Origin: Candidatus Geothrix odensensis
Lineage (GTDB): Bacteria; Acidobacteriota; Holophagae; Holophagales; Holophagaceae
NCBI GenBank assembly: GCA_016714685.1
Contig: JADKCH010000034.1
Coordinates: 1 to 11,504 of the forward strand
Length of the DNA: 11,504 bases
Reading direction: 5' to 3'
Shown here: positions 1-7,282 of the stretch, piece after piece
Numbering within the stretch: position 1 is the stretch's first letter
How the letters are laid out: each line of letters opens with the position of its first letter
Made by a program: the position numbers and the translations under genes
Notes under the pieces: generated by a model
Told to the model about the DNA's origin: nothing
Database searches by the model: none
The model's input: only the letters and a program-made list of their open reading frames with translations

Positions 1-264
1 GACCAGGGACCCGCTGTTATCAGGTCCATGGGGAAACGTCAAGCGCGCGAGGTAACTGGTGGAAGACCATGGTCTCGGAGCAGGCTCGCCTCGCCCCTCG
101 CCCCAGTCCTCCAACGGATGGGGATGGGCAGGCGCAAACACTGCAGATGGTTCGAAGCTGCTCATCCGAGCAGTTCGAGAGAAGCTGGAAGTGCGTGTGC
201 GGCATGAGCACCCGGGTACAGAGGATCTTTCAGTATCCCACAATAGTGGAATCCGCTCACGCGC
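1..264. other. No recognisable gene; non-coding or gene-remnant stretch
   Basis: I see no convincing gene here. Short open frames exist on both strands, but none has a recognisable motif, a plausible ribosome binding site with a start, or a hydrophobic leader. The only structure is an imperfect inverted repeat at about 152-178 (arms TCGAAGCTGCTC and GAGCAGTTCGA, four-base loop, one bulged base) with no T-run on either side. The stretch lies downstream of the terminator of the minus-strand metzincin gene, so it is probably an intergenic spacer. Confidence 0.5.
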
Positions 265-291
265 AAAAAGCGCCCGGCATGCCGGGCGCTT
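265..291 (-). terminator. Rho-independent terminator after the metzincin lipoprotein gene
   Basis: Read on the minus strand, a 24-base perfect palindrome (268-291, arms AAGCGCCCGGCA/TGCCGGGCGCTT, folding as about a 10-bp GC-rich stem with a tight loop) is followed by a run of five T (269-265). It starts 25 bases after the TAG stop at 316-318. Its arms match those of the terminator at 2730-2757. Confidence 0.9.
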
Positions 292-315
292 GGGTGGAGA
301 AAACAAACAGGTTCG

Positions 316-1455
316 CTAGTTGGCGGGTTCCAGGCGGTGGGCATGGCTGGCCACGCCGTCGCTGAGCACCAGGTCAAAGCGCTTCCCGGTGGCTGTGATG
401 GTCTGGCGACCGCCGGAGAGGATGGCGAGGACCTCGCCGGTGTCCGCATCCCGGACCAGGGCGGCCGGGTGGATCCCGGCATCCCAGGTGAGCTGCAGCT
501 TGTCGGCGGAGAGCCGCTGGGCTTCGGGCGTGGCGGTGACGACCCGGGCACTGGCGGTCATCGAGCGCAGGCTGGCCAAGGTCTTGTCGCCCTTGACCAC
601 CTGAAGCCCCGCCAGGGCATCCAGCACGGCCGCGTCCAGGGGGAGGGCCATGACGAAGTGGCGCTCCTGGCCCTTCGGTGAGCAGCCGACCTCCACCCAT
701 TCGAGGGCCTGGGTGAAGAGGGTGGCGCCCTTCGGATCCAGGCCCCTGAGGACATGGTCGCCCGGGCCAGCCTGCTCGAAGGGGCGGGTCACGGTGCGGA
801 AGGCCGGCAGCAGCTCCACCCCGCCATCATCGTGGAGGATGCCCCGAACCAGCAGGCAGTCGCGGGCCGGGGACTGGCCCTTCGCCGCCGGTGCGTCTTC
901 AGCGCTTCCGGCGAGGAATCCGCCGGTGCCGTTCCGGAAGTCGAGGATCTGCTTGTAGACGTAGTCGCTCACCCAGTTGGGCGTGCAGTAGCCCATGATG
1001 TCCTTGTCGGTGAACGGGGAGTGGAGGGCGTTGAACACGCTGTCATAGCCCCCAGACGCCAATGTAGCCGCCGGCGTGAGGGTAGGCGGGATCAGAGCTG
1101 GCGACGCTGCCACAGGGGCTGTGGGGCCGGCCCATGTTGTACCCCCACCTCGTGCGCGAAGACTGGGAAACAGCCCGCCGTCGCTGTACCCGCTGGTCTT
1201 GTCCCAGCCGATGGCGGTCCGGTAGTAGAAGGAACTTGACGGGGAACTCGGAACATAGCCCAGACCCGCCACGCCCGACCCGTAGTCGACGCTCAGGGCG
1301 CCGTAGTAGTAGCGGTCCGACCCGCCGAGGCTGCTGGCATCAAGCTGGTGCTTGGCCGCCAGCTCGGTCAGCAGGGTGCTCCAGCCGGTGCCGTCAGGAG
1401 CCCAGGACCACCGAGGAGGTGAAGGTGGCTCCGAGGGTGACCTCCACACTGCCAA
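316..1455 (-). CDS. Metzincin-type metallopeptidase lipoprotein, C-terminal part (frameshifted from the 1394-2557 piece)
   Basis: This open frame is the rest of the gene that starts at 2557. Its first 18 or so codons (1455 to about 1402) are noise; sensible sequence starts at PDGTGW just past a GGG run at 1401-1403, where removing one G joins the two frames. The catalytic domain reads YYYGALSVDYGSGVAG, then RTAIGWDK, then in other frames a zinc-site pattern HEVG-Y-NMGRPH, then DIMGYC. That is the metzincin HExxHxxGxxH plus Met-turn layout, with the second His replaced by Tyr. The part from about 1191 to 1049 is read in the wrong frame because of three further apparent G insertions whose net effect is zero, so the frame reopens at YDSVFN. 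The last 200 or so residues are beta-rich with no family I recognise. If functional it would be a surface-anchored protease; as written it is broken. Alternative: an intact gene with sequencing errors. Confidence 0.75.
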   Translation of the reverse strand: MAVWRSPSEPPSPPRWSWAPDGTGWSTLLTELAAKHQLDASSLGGSDRYYYGALSVDYGSGVAGLGYVPSSPSSSFYYRTAIGWDKTSGYSDGGLFPSLRARGGGTTWAGPTAPVAASPALIPPTLTPAATLASGGYDSVFNALHSPFTDKDIMGYCTPNWVSDYVYKQILDFRNGTGGFLAGSAEDAPAAKGQSPARDCLLVRGILHDDGGVELLPAFRTVTRPFEQAGPGDHVLRGLDPKGATLFTQALEWVEVGCSPKGQERHFVMALPLDAAVLDALAGLQVVKGDKTLASLRSMTASARVVTATPEAQRLSADKLQLTWDAGIHPAALVRDADTGEVLAILSGGRQTITATGKRFDLVLSDGVASHAHRLEPAN

Positions 1456-2557
1456 TGGGGAACATCTTGGCGAGCCGGGCGACCCACTGGTCCAGGTTCC
1501 CGACGGTGACGTTACCGGTGCCTGTGGTCCGGGCCACAGGGAAGATGGTGGTTTTGAAGGTGGGAACCGTGGTGCTGGTGAACGTGGCGGTGGCCGTGTT
1601 GTTCACCTCGCTGGTTTCCGGGATGAGCTCGGCAGGATCCACCTCGGCCAGGACGCTGTAGCCGGTCCCCGCGGGCGTCGTCAGGTGCGCGGCGGGGACC
1701 GCCAGGTTCCAGCTACCGTCCAGGGTTGACTCCCCGAAGGTGGTGGGCACGCCTGGCCTGGGCGCGGCCACGAGCTTCGGATAGCCCGTGACGGGAACGC
1801 CGCCATTCAGCAGGGTGACGCGGACGGTGGGGGCGGCGGTGTTGAAGTGGTTGGCGAGCACGAACACCCGGATGAGGCCAGCCTTGCCGGCCACAATGGG
1901 CACCTTGTTGTCCAGCGTCTGGGTGCTCTGGGTGAACTGCACCTTGTCCACCCAGAGGTCGAGGTTGGCGCCTCCCGTGTCGACGGTGAAGGCCTCGCTG
2001 AAGGTGGTGCCCTCCTGATTGGTCACGGCGATATCCCCCGCCGTCAGGCCCACAGGCGCCGTGATCCGCAGCTGGCGGTCGCTGTCCACGGTGAAGCTCG
2101 CCTGGAGGGGGCCGAAGTTCACGCGGCTGGTCCCCACGAAGTGGCTGCCCAGCATCGTGATGACGGTACCCGGCATCAGGGTGGTGGGGGTGAACGAGGT
2201 GATGACCGGGGGCTGGTTCGCATCCACCGTGAAGGTTGAGGAGGTGGCCTGTCCCTTCAGGGTGGTGACAGTGATGGCCCCCGTGGTGGCCAGGGCGGGC
2301 ACCACTGCCTCGACCTGCGAGTCGCTCTTCACCACCAGGGAGAAGGCGGCGCGGCCATTGAATGTGACCGAGCTGGTGTTGCCGAGGTTCGTGCCGGTAA
2401 GGGTGATGGTGGTGCCGGTGCTGCCGTGGGTGGGGCTGAGGCTGGTGATGGTCGGGGTGGGGGCGGGGGCAGGTGGTGCCGGGTTGCTCCCGCCGCCGCA
2501 GGCCGCGATCAGGCTCGCGGCCAGCAGGGCCAGGAAGGCATGGGAAGTGCGATTCAT
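1394..2557 (-). CDS. TIG/CARDB-domain lipoprotein, N-terminal part of the metzincin gene
   Basis: The start at 2557 is supported by GGAG five bases upstream and a classical lipoprotein leader: Arg near the N-terminus, a hydrophobic stretch, then the lipobox IAAC with Cys20, followed by a Gly/Pro/Ala linker. Residues about 34-111 and 116-192 are two IPT/TIG domains (ITSLSPTHGSTGTTITLTG; ITSFTPTTLMPGT). Residues about 197-330 look like a CARDB-type domain, with PAELIPETSEVNNT near its end. The frame stops at TGA (1394-1396), right where the peptidase domain should follow; one G fewer in the run at 1401-1403 would continue into the 316-1455 frame, giving one protein of roughly 740 residues. TIG and CARDB domains are common spacers in surface proteins. 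The gene has its own 217-base upstream spacer and a terminator, so it looks monocistronic. Confidence 0.8.
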   Translation of the reverse strand: MNRTSHAFLALLAASLIAACGGGSNPAPPAPAPTPTITSLSPTHGSTGTTITLTGTNLGNTSSVTFNGRAAFSLVVKSDSQVEAVVPALATTGAITVTTLKGQATSSTFTVDANQPPVITSFTPTTLMPGTVITMLGSHFVGTSRVNFGPLQASFTVDSDRQLRITAPVGLTAGDIAVTNQEGTTFSEAFTVDTGGANLDLWVDKVQFTQSTQTLDNKVPIVAGKAGLIRVFVLANHFNTAAPTVRVTLLNGGVPVTGYPKLVAAPRPGVPTTFGESTLDGSWNLAVPAAHLTTPAGTGYSVLAEVDPAELIPETSEVNNTATATFTSTTVPTFKTTIFPVARTTGTGNVTVGNLDQWVARLAKMFPIGSVEVTLGATFTSSVVLGS

Positions 2558-2658
2558 GGGGACTCCATGGCGGAGGCCATTGGTGCTGGCAGGTCCGAGT
2601 CTCCTCGCTTGGCCAGGCCGCTCATCAGGTATGGCAGAGCGGCAGACCTGGATGGTCG

Positions 2659-2686
2659 GGGTGGCCTTGAAGGGCCGGAGCCACCC
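2659..2686 (-). repeat. Inverted repeat in the leader of the metzincin gene
   Basis: Seven-base arms GGGTGGC and GCCACCC (2659-2665 and 2680-2686) enclose a 14-base loop, about 100 bases upstream of the start at 2557. No T-run follows. It lies in the 172 bases between the terminator at 2730-2757 and the start codon, where the promoter of this gene must be. I could not pick a convincing -35/-10 pair there, and no riboswitch consensus was recognised. Confidence 0.3.
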
Positions 2687-2729
2687 GATCCCCAGATTTT
2701 CTCACGCTTGGCTGGTTGTGCAGGCGCAC

Positions 2730-2757
2730 AAAAAAGCGCCCGGAAGCCCGGGCGCTT
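2730..2757 (-). terminator. Rho-independent terminator of the dockerin/lipoprotein operon
   Basis: On the minus strand, arms AAGCGCCCGG (2748-2757 read in reverse) and CCGGGCGCTT (2734-2743) form a 10-bp GC-rich stem with a four-base loop, followed by six T (2735-2730). It starts 17 bases after the stop codon at 2775-2777 and separates the two-gene operon from the metzincin gene. Confidence 0.92.
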
Positions 2758-2774
2758 GGTGGGTTCACGGGACA

Positions 2775-3614
2775 TCACTGGGCCGCAAGGGTACCCACGG
2801 TCACGGTGATGGTGGAGAGGGTGCCCGCAGCGTCGAGCACCTGACACTTGGTGGCATCGGCGCTGAAGGTGACGGTGCCCGTGGGCAGGGAAGCCTTCAG
2901 ATCCAGCGCAATGCGCAGCAGGGGGGCATTCAGGGCCACGGGACTGCCAATGCCCTTCTGGGCCACGGCCGCCTGCAGGATGTTGCCCGTGACCTTGCCC
3001 TTGAGGATCTGGGGCGCGGTGCCGAGGGTGAAGGCCGTGCCGTTGGCAACGAAGGTGTTCGCTGGGTCGGCGCCGGAGACGTTGACCCAGGTGACCTTCG
3101 TGGTGTCAGCGCTGAAGGTGGCCGAGACCCCGCAGCCCGTGGTGGCGGGTCCCACGAGTTCGAGGACCAGGTGGGTCGCCGTGGAAAGGGCAGCGTTCTT
3201 CTTGAGCTGGTAGGTGCCGGTGGTGGGGTCGGTGTAGGCCAGCACTGCGGCGACGGGGGTGACGGTGAGGGTCGCGGCGGAGCTGGTGATGGTACCCGCC
3301 GAGTTGGTCACGGTCACCGTGAAGCTGGCGCCGCTGTCGCCCACCACCGTGGCGGGCGTGGTGTAGCTGGCCGAGGTCGCACCCGCGATGGCGGTCCCGC
3401 CCTTCTTCCACTGGTAGGTCAGGGGGGCGGTGCCGGTGGCCGTGACGGAGAAGGTTGCGGTGGCGCCAGCCAGGACCGTCTGGTTGACGGGCTGGGTGCT
3501 GATGGTGGGTGCCACGGGCGGCGGCGGCGTGCTACCACCCCCCCCGCCGCAGGCGACGAGGAAGGTGAGGGTCAGCAGAGAGGCCGCGGAGAGGAGTTTG
3601 TTCAGGAAGGTCAT
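2775..3614 (-). CDS. Ig-like lipoprotein with a possible cohesin-like C-terminal domain
   Basis: A 279-residue predicted lipoprotein. The start at 3614 is chosen because GGAG lies seven bases upstream and it gives a clean type II leader ending LVAC (Cys22); the open frame extends further upstream but only into the preceding gene. After a Gly5/Pro4 linker, residues about 36-118 form an Ig-like domain (ISTQPVNQTV, LTYQWKKGG, IAGATSASYTTP). Residues about 124-279 are a beta-rich domain holding two similar strands, ATFSADTTKVTW (165-176) and VTFSADATKCQVL (248-260), and two Cys (161, 257) that could pair. Size, strand rhythm and position beside a dockerin gene resemble cohesin modules, but the family match is my inference, not a clear motif. 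The gene starts 11 bases after the stop of the dockerin protein and ends at a terminator, so the two are almost surely co-transcribed. An eight-base G run encodes the Gly linker after Cys22. Confidence 0.88.
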   Translation of the reverse strand: MTFLNKLLSAASLLTLTFLVACGGGGGSTPPPPVAPTISTQPVNQTVLAGATATFSVTATGTAPLTYQWKKGGTAIAGATSASYTTPATVVGDSGASFTVTVTNSAGTITSSAATLTVTPVAAVLAYTDPTTGTYQLKKNAALSTATHLVLELVGPATTGCGVSATFSADTTKVTWVNVSGADPANTFVANGTAFTLGTAPQILKGKVTGNILQAAVAQKGIGSPVALNAPLLRIALDLKASLPTGTVTFSADATKCQVLDAAGTLSTITVTVGTLAAQ

Positions 3615-3625
3615 GGTCGTCTCCG

Positions 3626-6600
3626 TCACAGGCCGGCGAGAAGGATGGTCAGATCGGCGTCGTTGACGGTGCCGTCGCTGTTCAGATCGCAGCTGAGGGT
3701 GGCGGTCCCGTAGTTCTTCGCGAAGAAGAGCAGGTCCCGCAGGTCCGTGGCGCCATCGGCGTTCAGGTCGAGGGAGGGGCCCACAAGGGGCTTCACGCTG
3801 AGGACGCCGCACTGGAAGGAGCCCACGTCTACGGGGCCGAAGTCCTGCAGCCGAAGCTTCCAGGTCCCATTCGGGTTCTTGCCATTGAATGAATCCAACG
3901 GGAAGGAGGGGCGGAAGGTGCCCACCACCGGGGCTTCCGTGGCGGCCAGCTGGGTGTCGATGGAAGCCGCTCCGAGGTCGGAGAACACCAGGTAGTTGCC
4001 GCAGGTGCTGCCAAAGGCCGCGCCAGTGGTGGAGACGCCGCCCGAAGGCCCGCCGGCGTTGTCGCTGAGGATGACGCTGGACCCGTCCGGTGCCACGAGG
4101 GTGATGACGAGGTCGCTCACATAGGTGTGGGTCAGGTAGAGGGAGAAGGTGACTTCACCGGTGTTGCCGGTCAGGCCGGCGACCGTGAAGGGTACTTCCA
4201 CGGCGGCCCCCGGAGTTGTCGAAGAGGTCGCATCCGGGATGGCCGTGACGGTGCTGCTGCTGACCGTGACGGCAGTCCCGAGGGACTGGACGGTGAGGGT
4301 GGCCGGGTTGGAGGCCACCATGCCGGCCCGGCCGGTCACTTCACAGAGGTAGACGGACCCGGTGTCGCTGAGGGTCAGGATGGGGGTGGTGTAGCTGGCC
4401 GCGTTGGCCCCGGCGATGGCCACGCCCCCCTTCTTCCACTGGTAGGTGAGGGTGCCGCTCCCGGCGGCGACCACGGTGAAGGTGGCCTGACGGCCGACGG
4501 CCGCTGACTGGCTGACCGGCTGGGTGGAGAAGGTGACGGGTACGGGCACGGTGATGGTGATGTCCGCCACGGCCTTCTGGGTGTTGTCGGCGGCGTTGGT
4601 GGCGGTGACCGTGAAGGCACCGGCGGTGGTGCCAGCGGTGTAGAGACCGCCAGCGGTGATGGTGCCACCCGTGGCGGTGTAGGTCACAGTGCCCCCGCCG
4701 TTCACGGTGCCCGTGAACTGGGCCGTGTCGTTGGTGAAGAGGGCGGCAAAGGTCGGGTTGAGGGTCACTGAGCCGGGCACGACGGGGGGCACCAGCTCCC
4801 ACACGCCCCGGCCATAGGTGCCCGCCCGGAGGAAGCTGCCATCGGGCGCGATGTAGAGGTTGCGCACGGCCACCAGGGGCAGGTTGTTGCCATAGCGGGC
4901 CCAGGTCGCACCACCATCCGTGCTGCGGTAGACCCCGAAGTCAGTCCCGGCAAAGAGCGTATCCCGGCTGCCGCGAAGGTTCTGGATGACGTGGACGGGG
5001 ATGCCGAAGGGCAGGCCGTTGCTGGCGCCCGCGCTGCCATCGATGGGCGTCCAGGTGGCGCCTCCGTTGATGCTCTTGAACAGGTGGTGGGCCGTGGCGC
5101 TGGGGGCCACGGTGGCACCGTAGACGATCTGGTCATCCTCGGTGTTGAACCAGATGTAGCTGGTGTTGAAGGTGCCACCCGTGACGTCGCCAGCGCTGCT
5201 CCAAGTAGCGCCGTCATTGTAGGTGGTCCAGAATTGCCCCCCGCTGCTGGCGGCACCCACGGCATTGGACTTGCGGGAGCCGTTGACATTCCGCAGCACC
5301 TTGGTGGCATCGAATCCGGTCATCGACATGGCTGACCAGGAATCACCGAAGTTGGTGCTCTTGTAGACCTTCTTGTTGACGAAGGTGTAGACGGTATCGG
5401 GTGTGGTGCTGGCCCCGAAGGCGATCTTGGGGGCAAAAGGCGTGTTGGCACTGTCGTTCGATTCGGTAATGCCGGTTGATGCGGGGGTGAAGGCGGTGGC
5501 GCCTCCGTTGGTGCTCTTGTAGATGCGGGTGTAGTAGATGGAACCCAGCATCAGGTCCCCGTTCACGGGGTGGATCAGGGTGCCGAAGCCGTCGCCGCCG
5601 ATCTGGTCTTCGAAGACGCCGCTGGTCTGCAGCGCGGCGCCGCTACCCTGGCGCACCCGGGTGCCGTTGTCCTGGAGGCCCAGGGTCACGCGCCATTTGG
5701 AATCTGCCGGGGAGGTGGCGGTGGTGGAGCCCAGGTTGTAGACCAGGTGGCTGGCAATGCCCTTGTTCCGGCGGTTGTCGATGAAGGTGAGATCGTCGGT
5801 GGTGGTCGGAATGGTGGGTCGCCAGGGTTCCTTGACAATGGTCAAACCACCATCGTTGGCCACGTAGAGGGTCCCATTCGACCAGGCGGTGGCATGGTTG
5901 TCGGCGTGCACATAGGGATGGCCCGAGCCATACCAGTGGCTGAGCTGGCTCCAGGTGGCACCGCCGTCCATGCTGCGGTAAAGCGCCAGATTGGCACCCA
6001 CCACGAGCCTTGCGGAGTTCGCGGGATCCACCCCCAGGCCATGGTTGTAGAAGGCCTGGCCACCATCGCTGGTCATCTGGGGGCCGGTGCCCTGGAACAG
6101 GCCGCCGCTGATGGTCGGAGCGGCCATCCAGGTCCAGGTCACGCCCTTGTCCGTGCTCTTGAGGACGCCGCGGGAAATCCTGCCGGTACTCGTGTCTTCG
6201 ACGATGCCGTAGGCCGTCGTGCCGTCTCCAGCAGCCGCCAGCGTGATGCGGCCCATGGCGGTGGCCGTGCCGGAAATGGTGGACAGCGTCCAGGAGGCGC
6301 CGGCGTCACTGGAGTAATAGATGTTGCCCGAGGTTCCCTCGACCGAGCAGATGAGCTCTGAGGCCGTCAGGCTCTTCACGGTCCAAGCGAAGCCCGAGGC
6401 CGGGCCCCCCGTGGCCGCGGTAAAGGAGGCGCCGCCGTCGTTCGAGATCTTCAGCCCGTCGTTGGTGCCCCAGAGGATGCGGGTCGCGGAAAGGGGGAGG
6501 ATCGAATAGGAGCGGGTCGCATTGCCCAGGCCGGCCGTGGCGGCGGTCCAGGTGGCGCCGCCATCCGTGCTCCGGTAGAAGCCCCGGCCTTCGGCATCGA

Positions 6601-7228
6601 AGGGATCGCCAAGGCCGATGTAGAGCGTCCCGCCATTGGAACTGATCGCCATGGCGCCGATGGACACGTTGCCCCCGGAACCGCTTGCGGGGAGGTCATC
6701 GGTGACCGGGGTCCAAGTCCAGTCGCCTGCCGCGTTGAGGTCGGCATTGGTGCACTTGAAGACGCCGCCCCCGCTGGTGGCGAGATACAGCGTGGTGGGG
6801 GTGTTGGGGTCGGGTACGACGGCCACCGGACGGCCGCTGTCGATGCTGCTCCAGCCAGCGGGCGTCAGGTTCGCCGTGGGACCGAGGGGCGTCCAGGAAC
6901 CGCCGCCGGTGCCAGCAGGGGCGGGAAGAATGGCCACAGGGGAATGCCCACCGCCATTTTTCGGGAAGCTGTTCCGCCAGCGCAGGACTTCCTCTGCGGC
7001 AAGGCGGTTCTTGTAGTCCATGTACTCGGGGCTCTGCTTGCCGCCGAACCAGAACAGGTCCCAGTCGCGCCGGAGATCGGCCCGGTCGTGTCCGCTCAGG
7101 GCGTTCGGTCCGGTGCGGGCAGGCAGGGACCGCTTGCGGAGCACCGGATTGCTCTCAGTCTGGGCGTCCAGTCCAAGTGTGGCCAGGAGGAGGAAAAAAC
7201 TTAGAAAGCGTGCCGAATGGCGGCCCAT
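3626..7228 (-). CDS. Secreted Asp-box beta-propeller protein with Ig-like, P-type and dockerin domains
   Basis: A 1200-residue exported protein. The start at 7228 has GGAG five bases upstream and gives a Sec leader (MGRHSARF, hydrophobic core, cleavage near DAQ at about 23); upstream in-frame starts lack both. Residues about 110-810 form a VPS10/sortilin-like propeller with roughly ten Asp-box repeats (STDGGATW and variants) and the motifs VHADNHA, NDGG, GLQDNGT and GGDGF. About 817-890 is a cadherin/Ig-like module. About 895-980 is an Ig-like domain resembling that of the next gene (LTYQWKKGG). About 986-1147 is a P domain (HTYVSDLVITLVAPDGS, FNGKNPNGTW). Residues 1154-1200 are a dockerin with two calcium loops, DLNADGATDLRD and DLNSDGTVNDAD. 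No catalytic site is recognised; a GH74-like glycosidase or a binding protein are alternatives. The next gene, 11 bases downstream, is a lipoprotein that could be its anchor. Confidence 0.93.
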   Translation of the reverse strand: MGRHSARFLSFFLLLATLGLDAQTESNPVLRKRSLPARTGPNALSGHDRADLRRDWDLFWFGGKQSPEYMDYKNRLAAEEVLRWRNSFPKNGGGHSPVAILPAPAGTGGGSWTPLGPTANLTPAGWSSIDSGRPVAVVPDPNTPTTLYLATSGGGVFKCTNADLNAAGDWTWTPVTDDLPASGSGGNVSIGAMAISSNGGTLYIGLGDPFDAEGRGFYRSTDGGATWTAATAGLGNATRSYSILPLSATRILWGTNDGLKISNDGGASFTAATGGPASGFAWTVKSLTASELICSVEGTSGNIYYSSDAGASWTLSTISGTATAMGRITLAAAGDGTTAYGIVEDTSTGRISRGVLKSTDKGVTWTWMAAPTISGGLFQGTGPQMTSDGGQAFYNHGLGVDPANSARLVVGANLALYRSMDGGATWSQLSHWYGSGHPYVHADNHATAWSNGTLYVANDGGLTIVKEPWRPTIPTTTDDLTFIDNRRNKGIASHLVYNLGSTTATSPADSKWRVTLGLQDNGTRVRQGSGAALQTSGVFEDQIGGDGFGTLIHPVNGDLMLGSIYYTRIYKSTNGGATAFTPASTGITESNDSANTPFAPKIAFGASTTPDTVYTFVNKKVYKSTNFGDSWSAMSMTGFDATKVLRNVNGSRKSNAVGAASSGGQFWTTYNDGATWSSAGDVTGGTFNTSYIWFNTEDDQIVYGATVAPSATAHHLFKSINGGATWTPIDGSAGASNGLPFGIPVHVIQNLRGSRDTLFAGTDFGVYRSTDGGATWARYGNNLPLVAVRNLYIAPDGSFLRAGTYGRGVWELVPPVVPGSVTLNPTFAALFTNDTAQFTGTVNGGGTVTYTATGGTITAGGLYTAGTTAGAFTVTATNAADNTQKAVADITITVPVPVTFSTQPVSQSAAVGRQATFTVVAAGSGTLTYQWKKGGVAIAGANAASYTTPILTLSDTGSVYLCEVTGRAGMVASNPATLTVQSLGTAVTVSSSTVTAIPDATSSTTPGAAVEVPFTVAGLTGNTGEVTFSLYLTHTYVSDLVITLVAPDGSSVILSDNAGGPSGGVSTTGAAFGSTCGNYLVFSDLGAASIDTQLAATEAPVVGTFRPSFPLDSFNGKNPNGTWKLRLQDFGPVDVGSFQCGVLSVKPLVGPSLDLNADGATDLRDLLFFAKNYGTATLSCDLNSDGTVNDADLTILLAGL

Positions 7229-7282
7229 GGATGCTCCAGAGATCTTTCGGTTCGCCCAGAACCCTACAGCGCTCATAGGAAC

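Noticed and set aside
140..180. A GGTTCGAA box suggesting a tRNA T-arm
   Set aside because: The flanking bases do not form a T-stem or acceptor stem, and no anticodon or D arm is present upstream.
59..365. Short plus-strand open frames at the left edge
   Set aside because: They have low-complexity translations, no ribosome binding site and no motif, and they run over the terminator and into the metzincin gene.
2558..2729. A riboswitch (such as a cyclic-di-GMP type) in the leader of the metzincin gene
   Set aside because: Only a simple seven-base inverted repeat is visible; I found no conserved aptamer core.
2019..3713. A 564-codon plus-strand open frame opposite the two lipoprotein genes
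   Set aside because: It is antisense to genes with lipoboxes, Ig and TIG domains, runs across a terminator, and its Gly/Arg-rich translation has no domain signs.
3626..7228. A GH74 xyloglucanase or sialidase identity for the Asp-box protein
   Set aside because: Asp-boxes alone are not diagnostic, and I could not identify the catalytic residues of either family.
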